From Vulcanimicrobiota bacterium (GTDB taxonomy: Bacteria > Vulcanimicrobiota > Xenobia > Xenobiales > JADMJV01): 64,000 nucleotides of DNA. Below the pieces are notes generated by a model. It was not told the origin of the DNA. It worked only from the letters and a program-made list of their open reading frames with translations, and did no database searches. Positions 54,951 to 63,858 of this stretch are shown in pieces. Position numbers and translations under genes: made by a program. Location: positions 264,076 through 328,075 of the forward strand of contig JAHBVR010000011.1 in NCBI GenBank assembly GCA_019637395.1. The letters run 5' to 3'. The stretch's first letter is position 1; each line of letters begins with the position of its first letter.

Positions 54951-56354
54951 GTGCTAAAAAATGGAATAATATTCGCTATGGCGCTCGCCTTTATGGGCTG
55001 CACCAGTGGCAGAACAGGCCTGCCGGAAGTCAAGACTTCTCGGCTGCAAAAAGCCGACATGTCGATTCGCTACGTGGCCTCCGGCCATGTCGTATCGAAG
55101 ACGATTCGCATTGGCGCGCCCGATACGGGCACCATCGTAGCTTTACCCGTGCAGCTCAACGAACCCGTGAAAAAAGGCCAGGTTCTCTTTCAAATCGACG
55201 ACGCCGAAGCGCGCCAGACTCTGCAAACCATCGAAAGCGACATCGCCTCCGCCCGCGCCAAAGCCGAAGAGAACCGGGCTCTCATCGGGATTCGCCGTAG
55301 CCAAAGCGCCACTCAGGTAGCCCAGGCTCAACGCGATCAGGAAATCGCCGCCCTGGAGGAACGCCAGAAATTGATCGGCGCCAGCCGCGATGAGCGTCAG
55401 AAACTCCGCGAAACGGTGCGCCAGGCTCAGGAGAAATTGCGCCTTTCGGAAGTGGAGCTAAGACGCCAGAAACAACTCTTCAAAGAAGAAATCGCTTCTC
55501 AGTCCGAGCTCGATAAAGCCGAGAGCGATTATCGTCAAAACCAGAGCAGTTACCGGGAAGCTCAGGCCGACTATCGGGCCCAGACCGTGACCCGCAGCGA
55601 AGAAATCGCCATTCAGCGGACCAAGGCCCTGCGCGCGGCCGAGGCCACCTTGCTGGCCCAGCAAAAAGGTTCTGAGGAAGACCTTATTCAGTTCCGCGTG
55701 CGCTCGGCCGAAGCCGAAGTCGACCGCCTGCAAGCCAGCGCCGCCCGCCAACGTTACCTTATCGAGCGCCGCCGCGTCATCTGCCCCAGCAACGGCATCG
55801 TTTCCATGCTCAACTTCGAACAAGGCGAAACCGTCACCGCCAGCGCCACCGTGCTGGCCATCGTGACTCACGGTCCCTATTACGTGGAGGCCGAAGTCGA
55901 CGAGCAGGACGCCGTGCACGTGGCCGTCAACCAACCGGTCAACATCACCCTGACCTCGCTGCCCGGCAAAAGTTTCCCCGGCAAAGTGGTGGAAGTGGCT
56001 CCCTCGCTGGAAGCCCGCCCCCAGGGGCCGAGTGATCACAAAGTGCTGCGCATCAAAGTCAACTTCGCCGAAAAAGTGCCCGAACTGCGTTCCGGCCTGG
56101 AAGCCGACGTACAGGGCCAGGTGGGACTGGCCAAGGAGACCCTGAGCCTGCCCCGCTCCAGCCTGCTGCGCGACGCCGGTAAGGATTACGTCTACACCGT
56201 CAAAGACGGCAAACTCAGCCGCATTGAGGTCACCCTGGGCACCGTCTCGGGGGACCGGGCGGAAATCAAAAGCGGACTCACTCCCAGCACCGACGTGGTG
56301 GTCGAAGGCGGTGACGGCCTGGCTGCCGGAACGGCCGTCAAAGTTGTGCCGTGA
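54951..56354 (+). CDS. Lipoprotein membrane-fusion (HlyD/MacA-type) adaptor
   Basis: It begins with a lipoprotein signal ending at Cys17 (ALAFMGC), then a lipoyl half-domain and a long helical hairpin (about 85-275, rich in Gln/Glu/Arg). The other lipoyl half follows (RRVICPSNGIVSMLNFEQGE), then beta-barrel and membrane-proximal domains. It should bridge the inner-membrane ABC pump to TolC. A GTG start at 54951 is chosen because it supplies the Lys of the signal. It overlaps the ATPase gene by 4 bp. Confidence 0.92.
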   Translation: MLKNGIIFAMALAFMGCTSGRTGLPEVKTSRLQKADMSIRYVASGHVVSKTIRIGAPDTGTIVALPVQLNEPVKKGQVLFQIDDAEARQTLQTIESDIASARAKAEENRALIGIRRSQSATQVAQAQRDQEIAALEERQKLIGASRDERQKLRETVRQAQEKLRLSEVELRRQKQLFKEEIASQSELDKAESDYRQNQSSYREAQADYRAQTVTRSEEIAIQRTKALRAAEATLLAQQKGSEEDLIQFRVRSAEAEVDRLQASAARQRYLIERRRVICPSNGIVSMLNFEQGETVTASATVLAIVTHGPYYVEAEVDEQDAVHVAVNQPVNITLTSLPGKSFPGKVVEVAPSLEARPQGPSDHKVLRIKVNFAEKVPELRSGLEADVQGQVGLAKETLSLPRSSLLRDAGKDYVYTVKDGKLSRIEVTLGTVSGDRAEIKSGLTPSTDVVVEGGDGLAAGTAVKVVP

Positions 56355-57046
56355 GCCTGATCAGCCTGCGCGGCGTGAGTCGGAAATATACCCTGGGCGG
56401 ACACGAAGTGCTGGCTCTGAAGCCTCTCGACCTGGACATCGAGGCGGGCGAGATGGTGCTCTTCGTGGGGCCTAGCGGCTCGGGCAAGACCACCCTCCTG
56501 AATCTTATGGCCGGCATCGACTCTCCCGATACCGGCAGCGTGGTGGTGGACGGCATGGATATCGCCAAACTGCGCTCCTCGAAGCTGCTCGAATACCGCC
56601 GCAAAAAGGTCGGGCTGGTCTTCCAATTTCACCACCTCATCCCCAACCTGACGGCCTGGGAGAACGTCGAGCTGGTGGCCGAAATGGTCAGCGGCGGCGG
56701 CGACATCAAAGGCTGCCTGGAGGCGGTCGGACTGGGCGAACGCGCCGGTCACTTTCCCCACCAGTTGAGTGGCGGTGAACAGCAGCGCGTAGCCATCGCC
56801 CGCGCCATGGTCAAAGATCCACCCATTCTGCTGGGCGATGAGCCCACCGGCAACCTGGACGCGCGCACCGGCAAACAGGTGCTCAACCTCTTCGCCCAGG
56901 CCAACAAGCGTGGCAAGACCGTGCTGATGGTCACCCATAACCTGGATTACACCCCGGTGGCCTCGCGCGTCATTCGCATGGCCGACGGCGGCATCGTCAA
57001 AGACGAACGCAACGAAAATCCGCTGTCGGTGGATCAACTCAAATGA
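56351..57046 (+). CDS. LolD/MacB-type ABC transporter ATPase
   Basis: The 231-aa ATPase has Walker [10 protein letters not shown], the Q-loop [16 protein letters not shown], signature [16 protein letters not shown], Walker [13 protein letters not shown] and the H-loop VTHN. The NLTAWENV sequence after the Q-loop is typical of the LolD/MacB/FtsE branch. It would power an FtsX-fold permease, and none is adjacent downstream. GTG start. It overlaps the TolC gene by 4 bp. Confidence 0.95.
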   Translation: MSLISLRGVSRKYTLGGHEVLALKPLDLDIEAGEMVLFVGPSGSGKTTLLNLMAGIDSPDTGSVVVDGMDIAKLRSSKLLEYRRKKVGLVFQFHHLIPNLTAWENVELVAEMVSGGGDIKGCLEAVGLGERAGHFPHQLSGGEQQRVAIARAMVKDPPILLGDEPTGNLDARTGKQVLNLFAQANKRGKTVLMVTHNLDYTPVASRVIRMADGGIVKDERNENPLSVDQLK

Positions 57047-58443
57047 AGCGCCTTCTTCCTTTCCTGCTGGCCGGCAGCGCCTGGGCTATTCCCGAGCCGC
57101 AAAACCTGGATTCCCGGGTTGCTCCTGCTCCTCCCGCGCTCATGGCGCCGGCCACCACCGCCCGGCTGCTCCCCAGTCCGCCCGCGGTCAAGCCGACGGC
57201 TGTGGAAAAGGTCCAACTGACCTACGAAAACGCTCCGCTCATCGCGCTGGCCAAAAACCCCACCGTCACGGCCGGTATCGCTTCCGTGCGTGAATATATG
57301 GCCAAGGCCGAAGTAACGGCCTCGGCTCAGCGCTTCCAGGGCAAACTCGGCCTACAAGGTCCGCCCATCGCTCCCTCCAACGGCAGTTTCCGCAACGACT
57401 ATGTACTCTCGCCAGTGAGCATCGAAATGCGCCAATTGATCTTTGAAGGCGGCAAAATTCGCTTCGCCGTCGAGCAAGGCAAGCATCTGGCCCGTTCGCA
57501 GGCCTGGCAAGCCCAGTCCGACTGGCAAGAGCTCTACTATGAGGTTCGCAAAGCCTACCTGAACACGCTGGCTCGTCAGGGCGACCTGCGCCTGGCGGAA
57601 CAGCAGGTGGAGCTGACTCAACAACAACTGCGCCAGGCGGAAGTCCGCTTCCAGGTAGGCAAAGCACCTAGAGGCGACGTGCTTTCCGCCAAATTGCCGG
57701 TTTCCCAAGCTCAGGTCACGGTGGCCAAAAGACTGGCCGCCTACCAAAAGAGCCTGCAGGAGCTGAATCAATTGATGGGACTGGCGCTGACCACGCCTTT
57801 AGAACTGGAAGCTCCGAAGCTGCCCGAGGGGCCACTGCCGGACGTAGAAGCTTGCGTCAAGGAAGCTCTGGACCAACGTCCCGTGCTGTGGTCGCTCACC
57901 GAACAGTTGGTGGCCAGCATGAAGCAAATCCGCGCCGGCGAAGCCGACAATGCTCCCCAGATCAATCTCTTGCTGGGCATCGCCGGCATTTCCCAAGGCA
58001 CTCAGGTCATCGGCGCCGCCCAGTACCGCGGCGGTTTCGAAGTTAACTGGTTCTTCGCCGACGGTGGTCGCGCCGCCCATCTGGGAGAGGTAGGACGAGC
58101 CGTCCGCGATAAAAATTATGCCCTGCTGGAAGAAAAACGGCGGGTGGTGGAACTGGAAGTCCGCGACGCCTATCGCGATTTACAGTTGGGCGTCGAGACC
58201 CACCAGTCGGAAGAATTGCGCGTGGCCCAGGCCCGGGATGCGCTGCGCATCGCTCAGGCCCAGTATCGCGCCGGCCTGATTAACGTTTATCCGGTGCGCC
58301 AGGCTCAGACCGACCTGTTCGAGGCCCAGCAAGCCGAAGTGCAGGCTTTCTATGACTATTTCCTGGCCCTGGCCAAACTGGATCTGGCCTGCGGGCGCTC
58401 GGGCGGGACCAAAGTAGATACTCCCTGGGCCGAAGAGGATTAA
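57043..58443 (+). CDS. TolC-family outer-membrane efflux channel
   Basis: The 466-aa protein has a signal peptide ([14 protein letters not shown]) and a Pro-rich linker, then the duplicated OEP domain (about 60-250 and 270-455) with coiled-coil helices such as LAEQQVELTQQQLRQAEVRF and RVAQARDALRIAQAQYRAGL. It forms the trimeric exit duct for the adaptor-ABC pump encoded just upstream. This gene is the best evidence that the organism has an outer membrane. Confidence 0.93.
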   Translation: MKRLLPFLLAGSAWAIPEPQNLDSRVAPAPPALMAPATTARLLPSPPAVKPTAVEKVQLTYENAPLIALAKNPTVTAGIASVREYMAKAEVTASAQRFQGKLGLQGPPIAPSNGSFRNDYVLSPVSIEMRQLIFEGGKIRFAVEQGKHLARSQAWQAQSDWQELYYEVRKAYLNTLARQGDLRLAEQQVELTQQQLRQAEVRFQVGKAPRGDVLSAKLPVSQAQVTVAKRLAAYQKSLQELNQLMGLALTTPLELEAPKLPEGPLPDVEACVKEALDQRPVLWSLTEQLVASMKQIRAGEADNAPQINLLLGIAGISQGTQVIGAAQYRGGFEVNWFFADGGRAAHLGEVGRAVRDKNYALLEEKRRVVELEVRDAYRDLQLGVETHQSEELRVAQARDALRIAQAQYRAGLINVYPVRQAQTDLFEAQQAEVQAFYDYFLALAKLDLACGRSGGTKVDTPWAEED

Positions 58444-58468
58444 CGCCAGGACAACTGAACGGGCTCAT

Positions 58469-58825
58469 ATGCAATCCGCCAGCGGACTGACCGCCCTGCT
58501 TGTCGAGGATGAAGAACTCGTGCGTAACTATGTGGAGCATGTGCTCACCCAGGCCGGCTTTCACGTTCTCAAAGCCGAGTCCCACGCCCGCGCACTGGAG
58601 ATCTTCCTCAGCCAGCAGGTAGACTTTGTAGTGGCCGATTGGCGCTTGCCCGACAAGAACGGCGAGGCTCTCCTCGATTATTTCCAAGGGGTGCGCCCGA
58701 GCCTGCCCTTCTTGCTCATCTCCGGCGCCAATCCCAACCGCCCGCACCTGGCCAAGCCCTTTACTCCCACCGAGCTGATCACGGCTGTCTGGGGGATACT
58801 CGGGCCGCTACCCAGCCTGCCCTAA
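58469..58825 (+). CDS. Stand-alone response regulator receiver
   Basis: The 118-aa receiver has acidic residues in LLVEDEELV, the phospho-acceptor Asp in FVVADWRLPD and the conserved Lys in LAKPFTPTEL. The Ser of ISGAN replaces the more usual Thr. There is no output domain. It could accept phosphate from either hybrid kinase in this window, but that is untested. It lies 25 bp after the TolC gene, and its 3' end overlaps the convergent Crp gene by 18 bp. Confidence 0.9.
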   Translation: MQSASGLTALLVEDEELVRNYVEHVLTQAGFHVLKAESHARALEIFLSQQVDFVVADWRLPDKNGEALLDYFQGVRPSLPFLLISGANPNRPHLAKPFTPTELITAVWGILGPLPSLP

Positions 58826-59497
58826 GTGGATGGCTTCTAAAATCTCGACGTTTGGGACCACCAGACGCCGCCCGCGCCGAGTTAGGGCACCGCATTCGAC
58901 CAGAGAAACCGCCACGCGATTGACGCACTCGCGAGCCGTGCCCAGCATGGTGGAAAGGCTCTGATAGCTGACCCAACCGGGCAACAGCGTCTCCTGGCCT
59001 TCTTTCTGTCCCTCCACCCGGCACAGACGCAAAAGCAGCGAGGCCAAACGCTGCTGAATGGTAGAAAAAGCCAGCTCTTCCAGATTATCGCCGGCTTCCC
59101 TTAGTCTTCGCGACAGCACTTTGAGCATGGTCAGAGCCGCCTCGGGCTGCTGGCGTAACAATTGGTGGAGGTCTTCTTTGTGCAGGAAACTACACTGACA
59201 GTCGCCGCCCTGGGCGCAGGCGCTGGCCGAACGGGGCAATCCGTCGATCAACGACATGTCGCCGACGAACTCACCCACTCCGCGCAGAGCCAGAGTGATC
59301 TCCTTGCCGGCGGGCGTGACCCGGTAGACTCGCACCACGCCTTGATCGATCAAATACAGCCCATCGCCCTGATCGCCCTGGCCGAAGAGGTCTTCACCAC
59401 TGCGATATTGGCGCCCGTGCAGGCGTTGCGATAGATAGTCCAGCGCGGGGAGGTCCAACCCCTGAAACAGAGGCACTTCGGCCAGTCGGTGTTGCAT
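58808..59497 (-). CDS. Crp/Fnr-family transcriptional regulator
   Basis: An N-terminal cyclic-nucleotide-binding-type beta barrel (about 1-120) includes GDGLYLIDQGVVRVYRVTPA, GEFVGDMSLIDGLPRSASA and an Arg-Ser pair where cAMP-binders contact phosphate. A dimer helix and a winged HTH with YQSLSTMLGTARECVNRVAV follow. No Fnr-type cysteine set is seen at the N-terminus. The ATG at 59497 gives the normal 229-aa length. It is divergent from a nucleotide cyclase gene, which suggests a cAMP circuit. Confidence 0.9.
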   Translation of the reverse strand: MQHRLAEVPLFQGLDLPALDYLSQRLHGRQYRSGEDLFGQGDQGDGLYLIDQGVVRVYRVTPAGKEITLALRGVGEFVGDMSLIDGLPRSASACAQGGDCQCSFLHKEDLHQLLRQQPEAALTMLKVLSRRLREAGDNLEELAFSTIQQRLASLLLRLCRVEGQKEGQETLLPGWVSYQSLSTMLGTARECVNRVAVSLVECGALTRRGRRLVVPNVEILEAIHLGQAG

Positions 59498-59533
59498 GCG
59501 GGTCCCATTCGACCACCCGTCGAACCGGCCTCC

Positions 59534-61186
59534 GTGAGCCGTCGCGCCCTGCTGCTGGCCATCGCCCTCTCCGGCCTGCTCGGCTGCTTCCTGGAGGTTC
59601 CGCGTCTCGAGCAGCTGCTCTATGACGTGCGCCTGCGCCTGGCCAACCGCTGGTTTCCCGAGCGCATCGCCATGGATCGGCGCATCCTGGTGGTCGGAGT
59701 GGAACCGGAAAGCTACCGGGCCATCCCGAAGCACCCGGTCTTCTGGCTGGATCTCTATACCCAGGCTATGCAGCGGGCTCTCCGAAGGGGAGCAACCCGG
59801 GTGGGCCTGGATTTTCTACCCACCTACGTGGATTCTCGGGCGGCGCGACAGTTTGCTCAGGTGGCCACTGATTTCCCGGATCAAATCAAATTGATCGCCT
59901 ACTGGGATGCCCAACAGAAAACCATCGAGGCCCCTCCGCCCGAGCTGATTTTGCCGCTGGGCGTGCACAATCTGGCTCTGGCCAATCTGAGCCTGGATCA
60001 GGACGGCGTGGCCCGCTTCCAGCAACTGGATCCCCTGCGCACTCCGGCCCTCTACGGCCGGCAGGACTGGAGCTTCCTGGCGACCGCCCTGGCCCAGCAA
60101 GAGGCCTCCCGAGTTTGGATTAATTACAGCGCCGCGGAACCCCGGCGCGTCTCCTTTCATGAATTCCTGGACAAGCCCCAGGACCTGCAAGGGGCTTTGC
60201 TGCTCATCGGCAGCCGCGCCCGTATCGACCAGGATCTCGTTATTGGCCCCGGCGGTTATTCCATGTTCGGGGTCGACTATCAGGCCCAGTTGCTCAATAC
60301 CCTGCTGCAAGGCCGGCCCTTGCGGCCTCTGGACGGCCGCCTGTTGCTGTGCCTGTGCCTGGCCGCCCTGGTGACGGCGGCCGCCCGCCTGCCGCGCCTG
60401 AGCCTGGTCGGGCTGACTCTGGCTCTGCTCCTGATTGGCTGGTTGGGCGCTTCGCTGGCCCTGCTGGTGGCCTGCGACCGCCTGTTAGCGCAGGCCCCCG
60501 CCCTGCTGGCGCTGCCTTTATGCTGCGGGCTGACCACCGCCTGGCGCTGGCGCAGCGAGCGGCGCCTGCTGCAGGTGCTTTCCGGCTACGTCGCCCCCGA
60601 GATTCTCCAGGAAATGCTGGCCGAACCGTCCCAGTGGCTGCGTTCGCTGAACCAGCGGCGCGAAGTCACCATCCTTTTTTCCGACATCGATAACTTCTCC
60701 ACCCACTGTGAGCGGGAAAGCCCCGAGGTGGTGGCCGCCTGGCTCAACGAGCACTATCAAGAGTTGACCCGCATTTTTTTCGCCCACCAGGGCACCGTCA
60801 TCCGTTTTGTAGGCGATCAATTCATGGTGCTCTTCGGCAGCCCCAAGAGCATTGCCGAGCCGGAACGCCAGGCCGTCCAGGCCGCGCTGGCCGTGCAGGC
60901 CCGCATGAGCCAGCTACATGCCTTTCACCAGGTGAAAATCGCCGTCCACTGCGGCTCCATGCTACTGGCCGTGCTGGGCAACCAGCAAAAACGGGAATAC
61001 ACCGCCATCGGAGATGAAGCCAACGTGGCCGCGCGCATCCAGAGCCTGTGCAAGGAACTCAGCCAACCCATCCTGGTCAGTCAAGCCGTCTACGAACGCC
61101 TCGCGGGCCAGTTTGATTTTGAATACCAGGGCAGCCACGAGGTCAAGGGCCGAACCCAGCCGGTCGAGGTCTATTCGCTGGCATAA
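59534..61186 (+). CDS. CHASE2-domain class III nucleotide cyclase
   Basis: An N-terminal transmembrane helix, an extracytoplasmic CHASE2 sensor (about residues 30-270; RILVVGVEPESYRAIP is typical), three transmembrane helices (about 275-345) and a class III cyclase domain (about 375-550). Metal aspartates are in TILFSDIDNFS and VGDQFMVLFG, and the transition-state Asn/Arg lie in GDEANVAARI. The YTAIGDEAN segment is typical of adenylate cyclases. The start is uncertain: GTG 59534 is given, GTG 59489 is possible. A terminator follows directly. Confidence 0.9.
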   Translation: MSRRALLLAIALSGLLGCFLEVPRLEQLLYDVRLRLANRWFPERIAMDRRILVVGVEPESYRAIPKHPVFWLDLYTQAMQRALRRGATRVGLDFLPTYVDSRAARQFAQVATDFPDQIKLIAYWDAQQKTIEAPPPELILPLGVHNLALANLSLDQDGVARFQQLDPLRTPALYGRQDWSFLATALAQQEASRVWINYSAAEPRRVSFHEFLDKPQDLQGALLLIGSRARIDQDLVIGPGGYSMFGVDYQAQLLNTLLQGRPLRPLDGRLLLCLCLAALVTAAARLPRLSLVGLTLALLLIGWLGASLALLVACDRLLAQAPALLALPLCCGLTTAWRWRSERRLLQVLSGYVAPEILQEMLAEPSQWLRSLNQRREVTILFSDIDNFSTHCERESPEVVAAWLNEHYQELTRIFFAHQGTVIRFVGDQFMVLFGSPKSIAEPERQAVQAALAVQARMSQLHAFHQVKIAVHCGSMLLAVLGNQQKREYTAIGDEANVAARIQSLCKELSQPILVSQAVYERLAGQFDFEYQGSHEVKGRTQPVEVYSLA

Positions 61187-61213
61187 AAAGGGCCACCCGA
61201 GGGTGGCCTTTTT
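61185..61213. terminator. Bidirectional Rho-independent terminator
   Basis: AAAAAGGGCCACC and GGTGGCCTTTTT form a GC stem with a small bulge and a T-rich tail on both strands, between the convergent cyclase and lipoprotein genes. Confidence 0.88.
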
Positions 61214-61229
61214 ATGTACTGGTTCCTGC

Positions 61230-62495
61230 TTAGAATGAACCTGTAATAACGATACCATTCGGGCTCGACAGTGCCCCGCTGGTAAAGGAGCGGTTCACCG
61301 TTCCATCCGCGTTCAGGAGACTCACGTTATTATTGGAACTATCCACTACCCAGAGGCCGGCGGTGGCCAGGACCGGCAACAAGCCCTGCGGGGCACCGAA
61401 CCCAGGGACAGAGTCCAGCGGTAAGTCTACGCCGTCGGCGCCGACCGACCAACGGTGGACCACGGGATCGGTGGCGCCCGGATCACTCACATATATATTG
61501 TCAAGGCCGGTGTTGAGCGCGACCGCGGTGGCTTTCTTTAACAAAGTAGCCGTTCCCGGTCCGACGATCGGTCCGGTGAGGATTTTCGTAGGAGCCACAT
61601 CTCCACTGGCCGACTGGGCGAACGCCCGCACATCCAGAGTGTTGGGCACCAGGATGGCATTCGGAAAACTGCTATCCCCCGGAGTCAAAGCGATTTGGGC
61701 ATTGTCGGTCGCCACCAGTCCGCCTGTGATGACCCGCTTCGGCGTTACCGCATCACCACTATCGTTAGTGTTGAAAACGGCGATGTTCGTGCCACTGAGC
61801 ACGAACATCTCATTGCTGGTCGTGTTGATGGCAATTCCGGTCGGCGCGGCGATCTCGGTGGCTTTAATTTTGCGTAAAGGCGCAACGTCGCCTTCGGCCT
61901 GTAAATAGAAGACATCCACTTCGCCTGCACCGGTATTGGCGACAAACAGCTCCTGGCCCACCACCACCATTTGTCCGGGGGCATTCAGGCCAGTATTGGT
62001 GCCGCTGATCGCGTGCACCGGATTGCTGGTTCCAGTCGCGTTCAGATCAAAAACCTGGATAGAGTTGCTGGTTTTGTTGGAGGTAAAGACACGGGTGATG
62101 AAGGGGTTCACCGTGAACTGAATGCTGCTGGTCGCCGACCCGCGGGTGGCCGTGATAGTGACCGTGCCGGGCAGCCTGGCGCTGACCAGGCCGGTGGCGC
62201 TAACGCTGGCCAAACTCGGGTCGCTGCTGGTCCAATTGACGAACTGAGCGATGTCAATCTGCTGGCCGTCCGAGAGGGTGGCGTTAGCCTCTAACTGTAT
62301 TCTCTGGCCGACGTGAGCACTGGCACTCTGAGGATTGATGGCCAGTGAGACCACGCTCGGGACGTTAACGAGGTCGTTCACATTATAGCCGGGGCTGGAG
62401 AGTTCATTAGCGCTGTTGGTGCCGCAGCCAGCGAGCACGGTTAAGGTCGCCAGCGAAGCGGCGGCCAGGAAAATGTGAGCAGTTTTCAATTTCAT
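61230..62495 (-). CDS. Lipoprotein with Big2 Ig-like domain and beta-propeller
   Basis: The lipobox TVLAGC is at about residues 19-24. A bacterial Ig-like (Big2) domain covers about 47-130 (VNWTSSDPSLASVSATGLVS). After it come about 290 residues of propeller-like repeats (IQVFDLNATG, LFVANTGAGEVDVF, IYVSDPGATDPVVHRW, LWVVDSSNNNVSLLN). It is probably anchored in the outer membrane with an exposed binding surface. No partner genes are adjacent. Confidence 0.87.
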   Translation of the reverse strand: MKLKTAHIFLAAASLATLTVLAGCGTNSANELSSPGYNVNDLVNVPSVVSLAINPQSASAHVGQRIQLEANATLSDGQQIDIAQFVNWTSSDPSLASVSATGLVSARLPGTVTITATRGSATSSIQFTVNPFITRVFTSNKTSNSIQVFDLNATGTSNPVHAISGTNTGLNAPGQMVVVGQELFVANTGAGEVDVFYLQAEGDVAPLRKIKATEIAAPTGIAINTTSNEMFVLSGTNIAVFNTNDSGDAVTPKRVITGGLVATDNAQIALTPGDSSFPNAILVPNTLDVRAFAQSASGDVAPTKILTGPIVGPGTATLLKKATAVALNTGLDNIYVSDPGATDPVVHRWSVGADGVDLPLDSVPGFGAPQGLLPVLATAGLWVVDSSNNNVSLLNADGTVNRSFTSGALSSPNGIVITGSF

Positions 62496-62643
62496 ATGCT
62501 TTCAAGCCCCCTGATATTGTATTTGGCGGCTCACATTCCAGAGGGTAAGGCCACCGAGAGCGACGGGAACTTTGCTAAGCACCATATACATCCTCCTTGG
62601 TACAGGAAATCTTGCTTGCAACGGGCTTGTAACCCATCGCAGC

Positions 62644-62649
62644 TAAGCT
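62644..62649 (+). promoter_or_regulatory. TAAGCT -10-like box, apparent leaderless start
   Basis: TAAGCT lies 9 nt upstream of the ATG at 62659. The wider GCTAAGCTGNCAG context is shared with the gene at 31348. No clear -35 is seen. Confidence 0.35.
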
Positions 62650-62658
62650 GTCAGGGTT

Positions 62659-62814
62659 ATGACGGAAGAACAGATTCGCCAAATGATTTCCAGTGCCACC
62701 CGCATGAGTCTGGAAACGCTACGCATCCAACATCAACTGCAGGTGGCCGGCCTCAATCAACAGATCGCGGCGCTGCAACGCCAGATCGAGTTGCTCGAAA
62801 GGTCTGTTTCTTAG
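62659..62814 (+). CDS. Small coiled-coil peptide
   Basis: A 51-aa ORF beginning MTEEQIRQMISSATRMSLET. Its C-terminal 30 residues form a clean heptad coiled coil (LQVAGLNQQIAALQRQIELL). The intergenic location, a start next to a TAAGCT box and protein-like composition support it. There is no SD and no known family. OsmC follows 19 bp later, perhaps in the same transcript. Confidence 0.6.
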   Translation: MTEEQIRQMISSATRMSLETLRIQHQLQVAGLNQQIAALQRQIELLERSVS

Positions 62815-62833
62815 AGCGGACGAACGGCTCCGT

Positions 62834-63247
62834 ATGGCTGTAAAGATGTCAGGCCGCTATGCCGGCCAACTAAAGGTGGAACTTCACCACGAACCTTCTG
62901 GAATGCGCCTCAACACGGCCGCTCCCGTCGACAACAACGGGGACGGAAGTTCCTTTTCGCCCACTGATCTGGTAGCCGCCGCCCTGGGAGCCTGCATGCT
63001 CACGATTGTGGCCATGGTGGCCGAACGGGACGGCCTCGACACCAGCGCCCTGGCCTTTGAATGCGAAAAGCAGATGCAGACCAGCCCCCGGCAGATCGGC
63101 GCCATTCCAGTGCGTTTGATGATGCCCGCCGGCCTCAGCCCGGAGCAAAAGGCCAAACTGGAGCGAGCCGCCCTGACCTGTCCGGTGCACCGCAGCCTGT
63201 TGCCTGAGATCGACAAAACCGTCACCTTCGTCTATCCTGACGCCTGA
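62834..63247 (+). CDS. OsmC/Ohr-family peroxiredoxin-like protein
   Basis: The 137-aa protein has the two family cysteines, in LGACMLTIVAMVA and ALTCPVHRSL, and the core FSPTDLVAAALGAC. OsmC proteins reduce organic hydroperoxides with their paired cysteines. It is the OsmC rather than the Ohr subgroup by its short N-terminus. The following gene starts immediately after its TGA. Confidence 0.93.
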   Translation: MAVKMSGRYAGQLKVELHHEPSGMRLNTAAPVDNNGDGSSFSPTDLVAAALGACMLTIVAMVAERDGLDTSALAFECEKQMQTSPRQIGAIPVRLMMPAGLSPEQKAKLERAALTCPVHRSLLPEIDKTVTFVYPDA

Positions 63248-63745
63248 TTGCACCCCCTCCATCTCGAAGGCAAGTGGCGGATCCAGGCCCACGGCCGCAG
63301 TCTGGTGCTGCCCAAGAGGGCCCATGAAAAGGCCAGTCACGTCTGGCTCAAAGGCTTCCTCTGGTTTCTCTATCTGCCGTCGTATCCTTATGCTCTGGTG
63401 GAGAAGGAAATCGGCCACCGTTTCAAGCCCGATGTGGTCGCCTTTGCCGAAAGCTGGCATGACTACCCGGCCCAGGCGCCTCTCTTCTGGGCCGAAGCCG
63501 GCCAGGTAGCTCAGCAAAAACTGGAGACTCTCTTTCGCCAATTCCCGGCTACTCACTTCGCCGTGGCCAAATGGGGCAACAACGCCGGCCCCTGGGCCGA
63601 CTTGCTGCGCAAAATCACGCGCCTGGAAAGAAGGCGCGCCCCCGTGGACCTGCTGCATTTCCCCGAAGACTCGCTGGAACGCTTCGTCTCCACCTCCGGG
63701 GAAATCACCCTGACGCTGGACCAAGTGCTGGTCCAGCGCCTCTAA
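63248..63745 (+). CDS. Unknown protein, possibly YaeQ-like
   Basis: A 165-aa protein. The segments HEKASHVWLKGFLWFLYLPS, RFKPDVVAFAE, then PLFWAEAGQVAQQKLETLF recall the D...E-x-G/A layout of the YaeQ family and of PD-(D/E)XK-type folds, but the match is weak. A TTG start directly follows the OsmC stop codon (TGATTG), so the two are coupled. No other function can be proposed. Confidence 0.5.
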   Translation: MHPLHLEGKWRIQAHGRSLVLPKRAHEKASHVWLKGFLWFLYLPSYPYALVEKEIGHRFKPDVVAFAESWHDYPAQAPLFWAEAGQVAQQKLETLFRQFPATHFAVAKWGNNAGPWADLLRKITRLERRRAPVDLLHFPEDSLERFVSTSGEITLTLDQVLVQRL

Positions 63746-63802
63746 AATCCGGCCGAGTCGCCACCGGCGGCAACTTGACCCGCTCCCGACGACTCACCCC
63801 CG

Positions 63803-63837
63803 ATCGGCCCGGCCGATTGGTAGTACTTTGGTAGTAC
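63803..63837. promoter_or_regulatory. Candidate operators upstream of XRE regulator
   Basis: A perfect dyad ATCGGCC-C-GGCCGAT (63803-63817) is followed by a direct repeat TGGTAGTAC at 63818-63826 and 63829-63837. The repeat period is 11 bp, one DNA turn. The position just upstream of a regulator gene suggests autoregulation. Confidence 0.5.
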
Positions 63838-63846
63838 GCACTCTCC

Positions 63847-63852
63847 TAAGCT
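63847..63852 (+). promoter_or_regulatory. TAAGCT -10-like box, apparent leaderless start
   Basis: TAAGCT ends 6 nt before the ATG at 63859, with no SD between them, in the same arrangement as at 31336. Confidence 0.45.
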
Positions 63853-63858
63853 CTACCT

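Noticed and set aside
54970..54986. TAATAT box 5 nt before an ATG in the adaptor gene
   Set aside because: It resembles the leaderless pattern, but the lipoprotein signal requires the upstream GTG at 54951, so the box is inside the coding sequence.
59498..59734. Longer N-terminus for the Crp-family regulator
   Set aside because: The extra 79 residues are antisense to the cyclase, have no domain and would make the regulator abnormally long.
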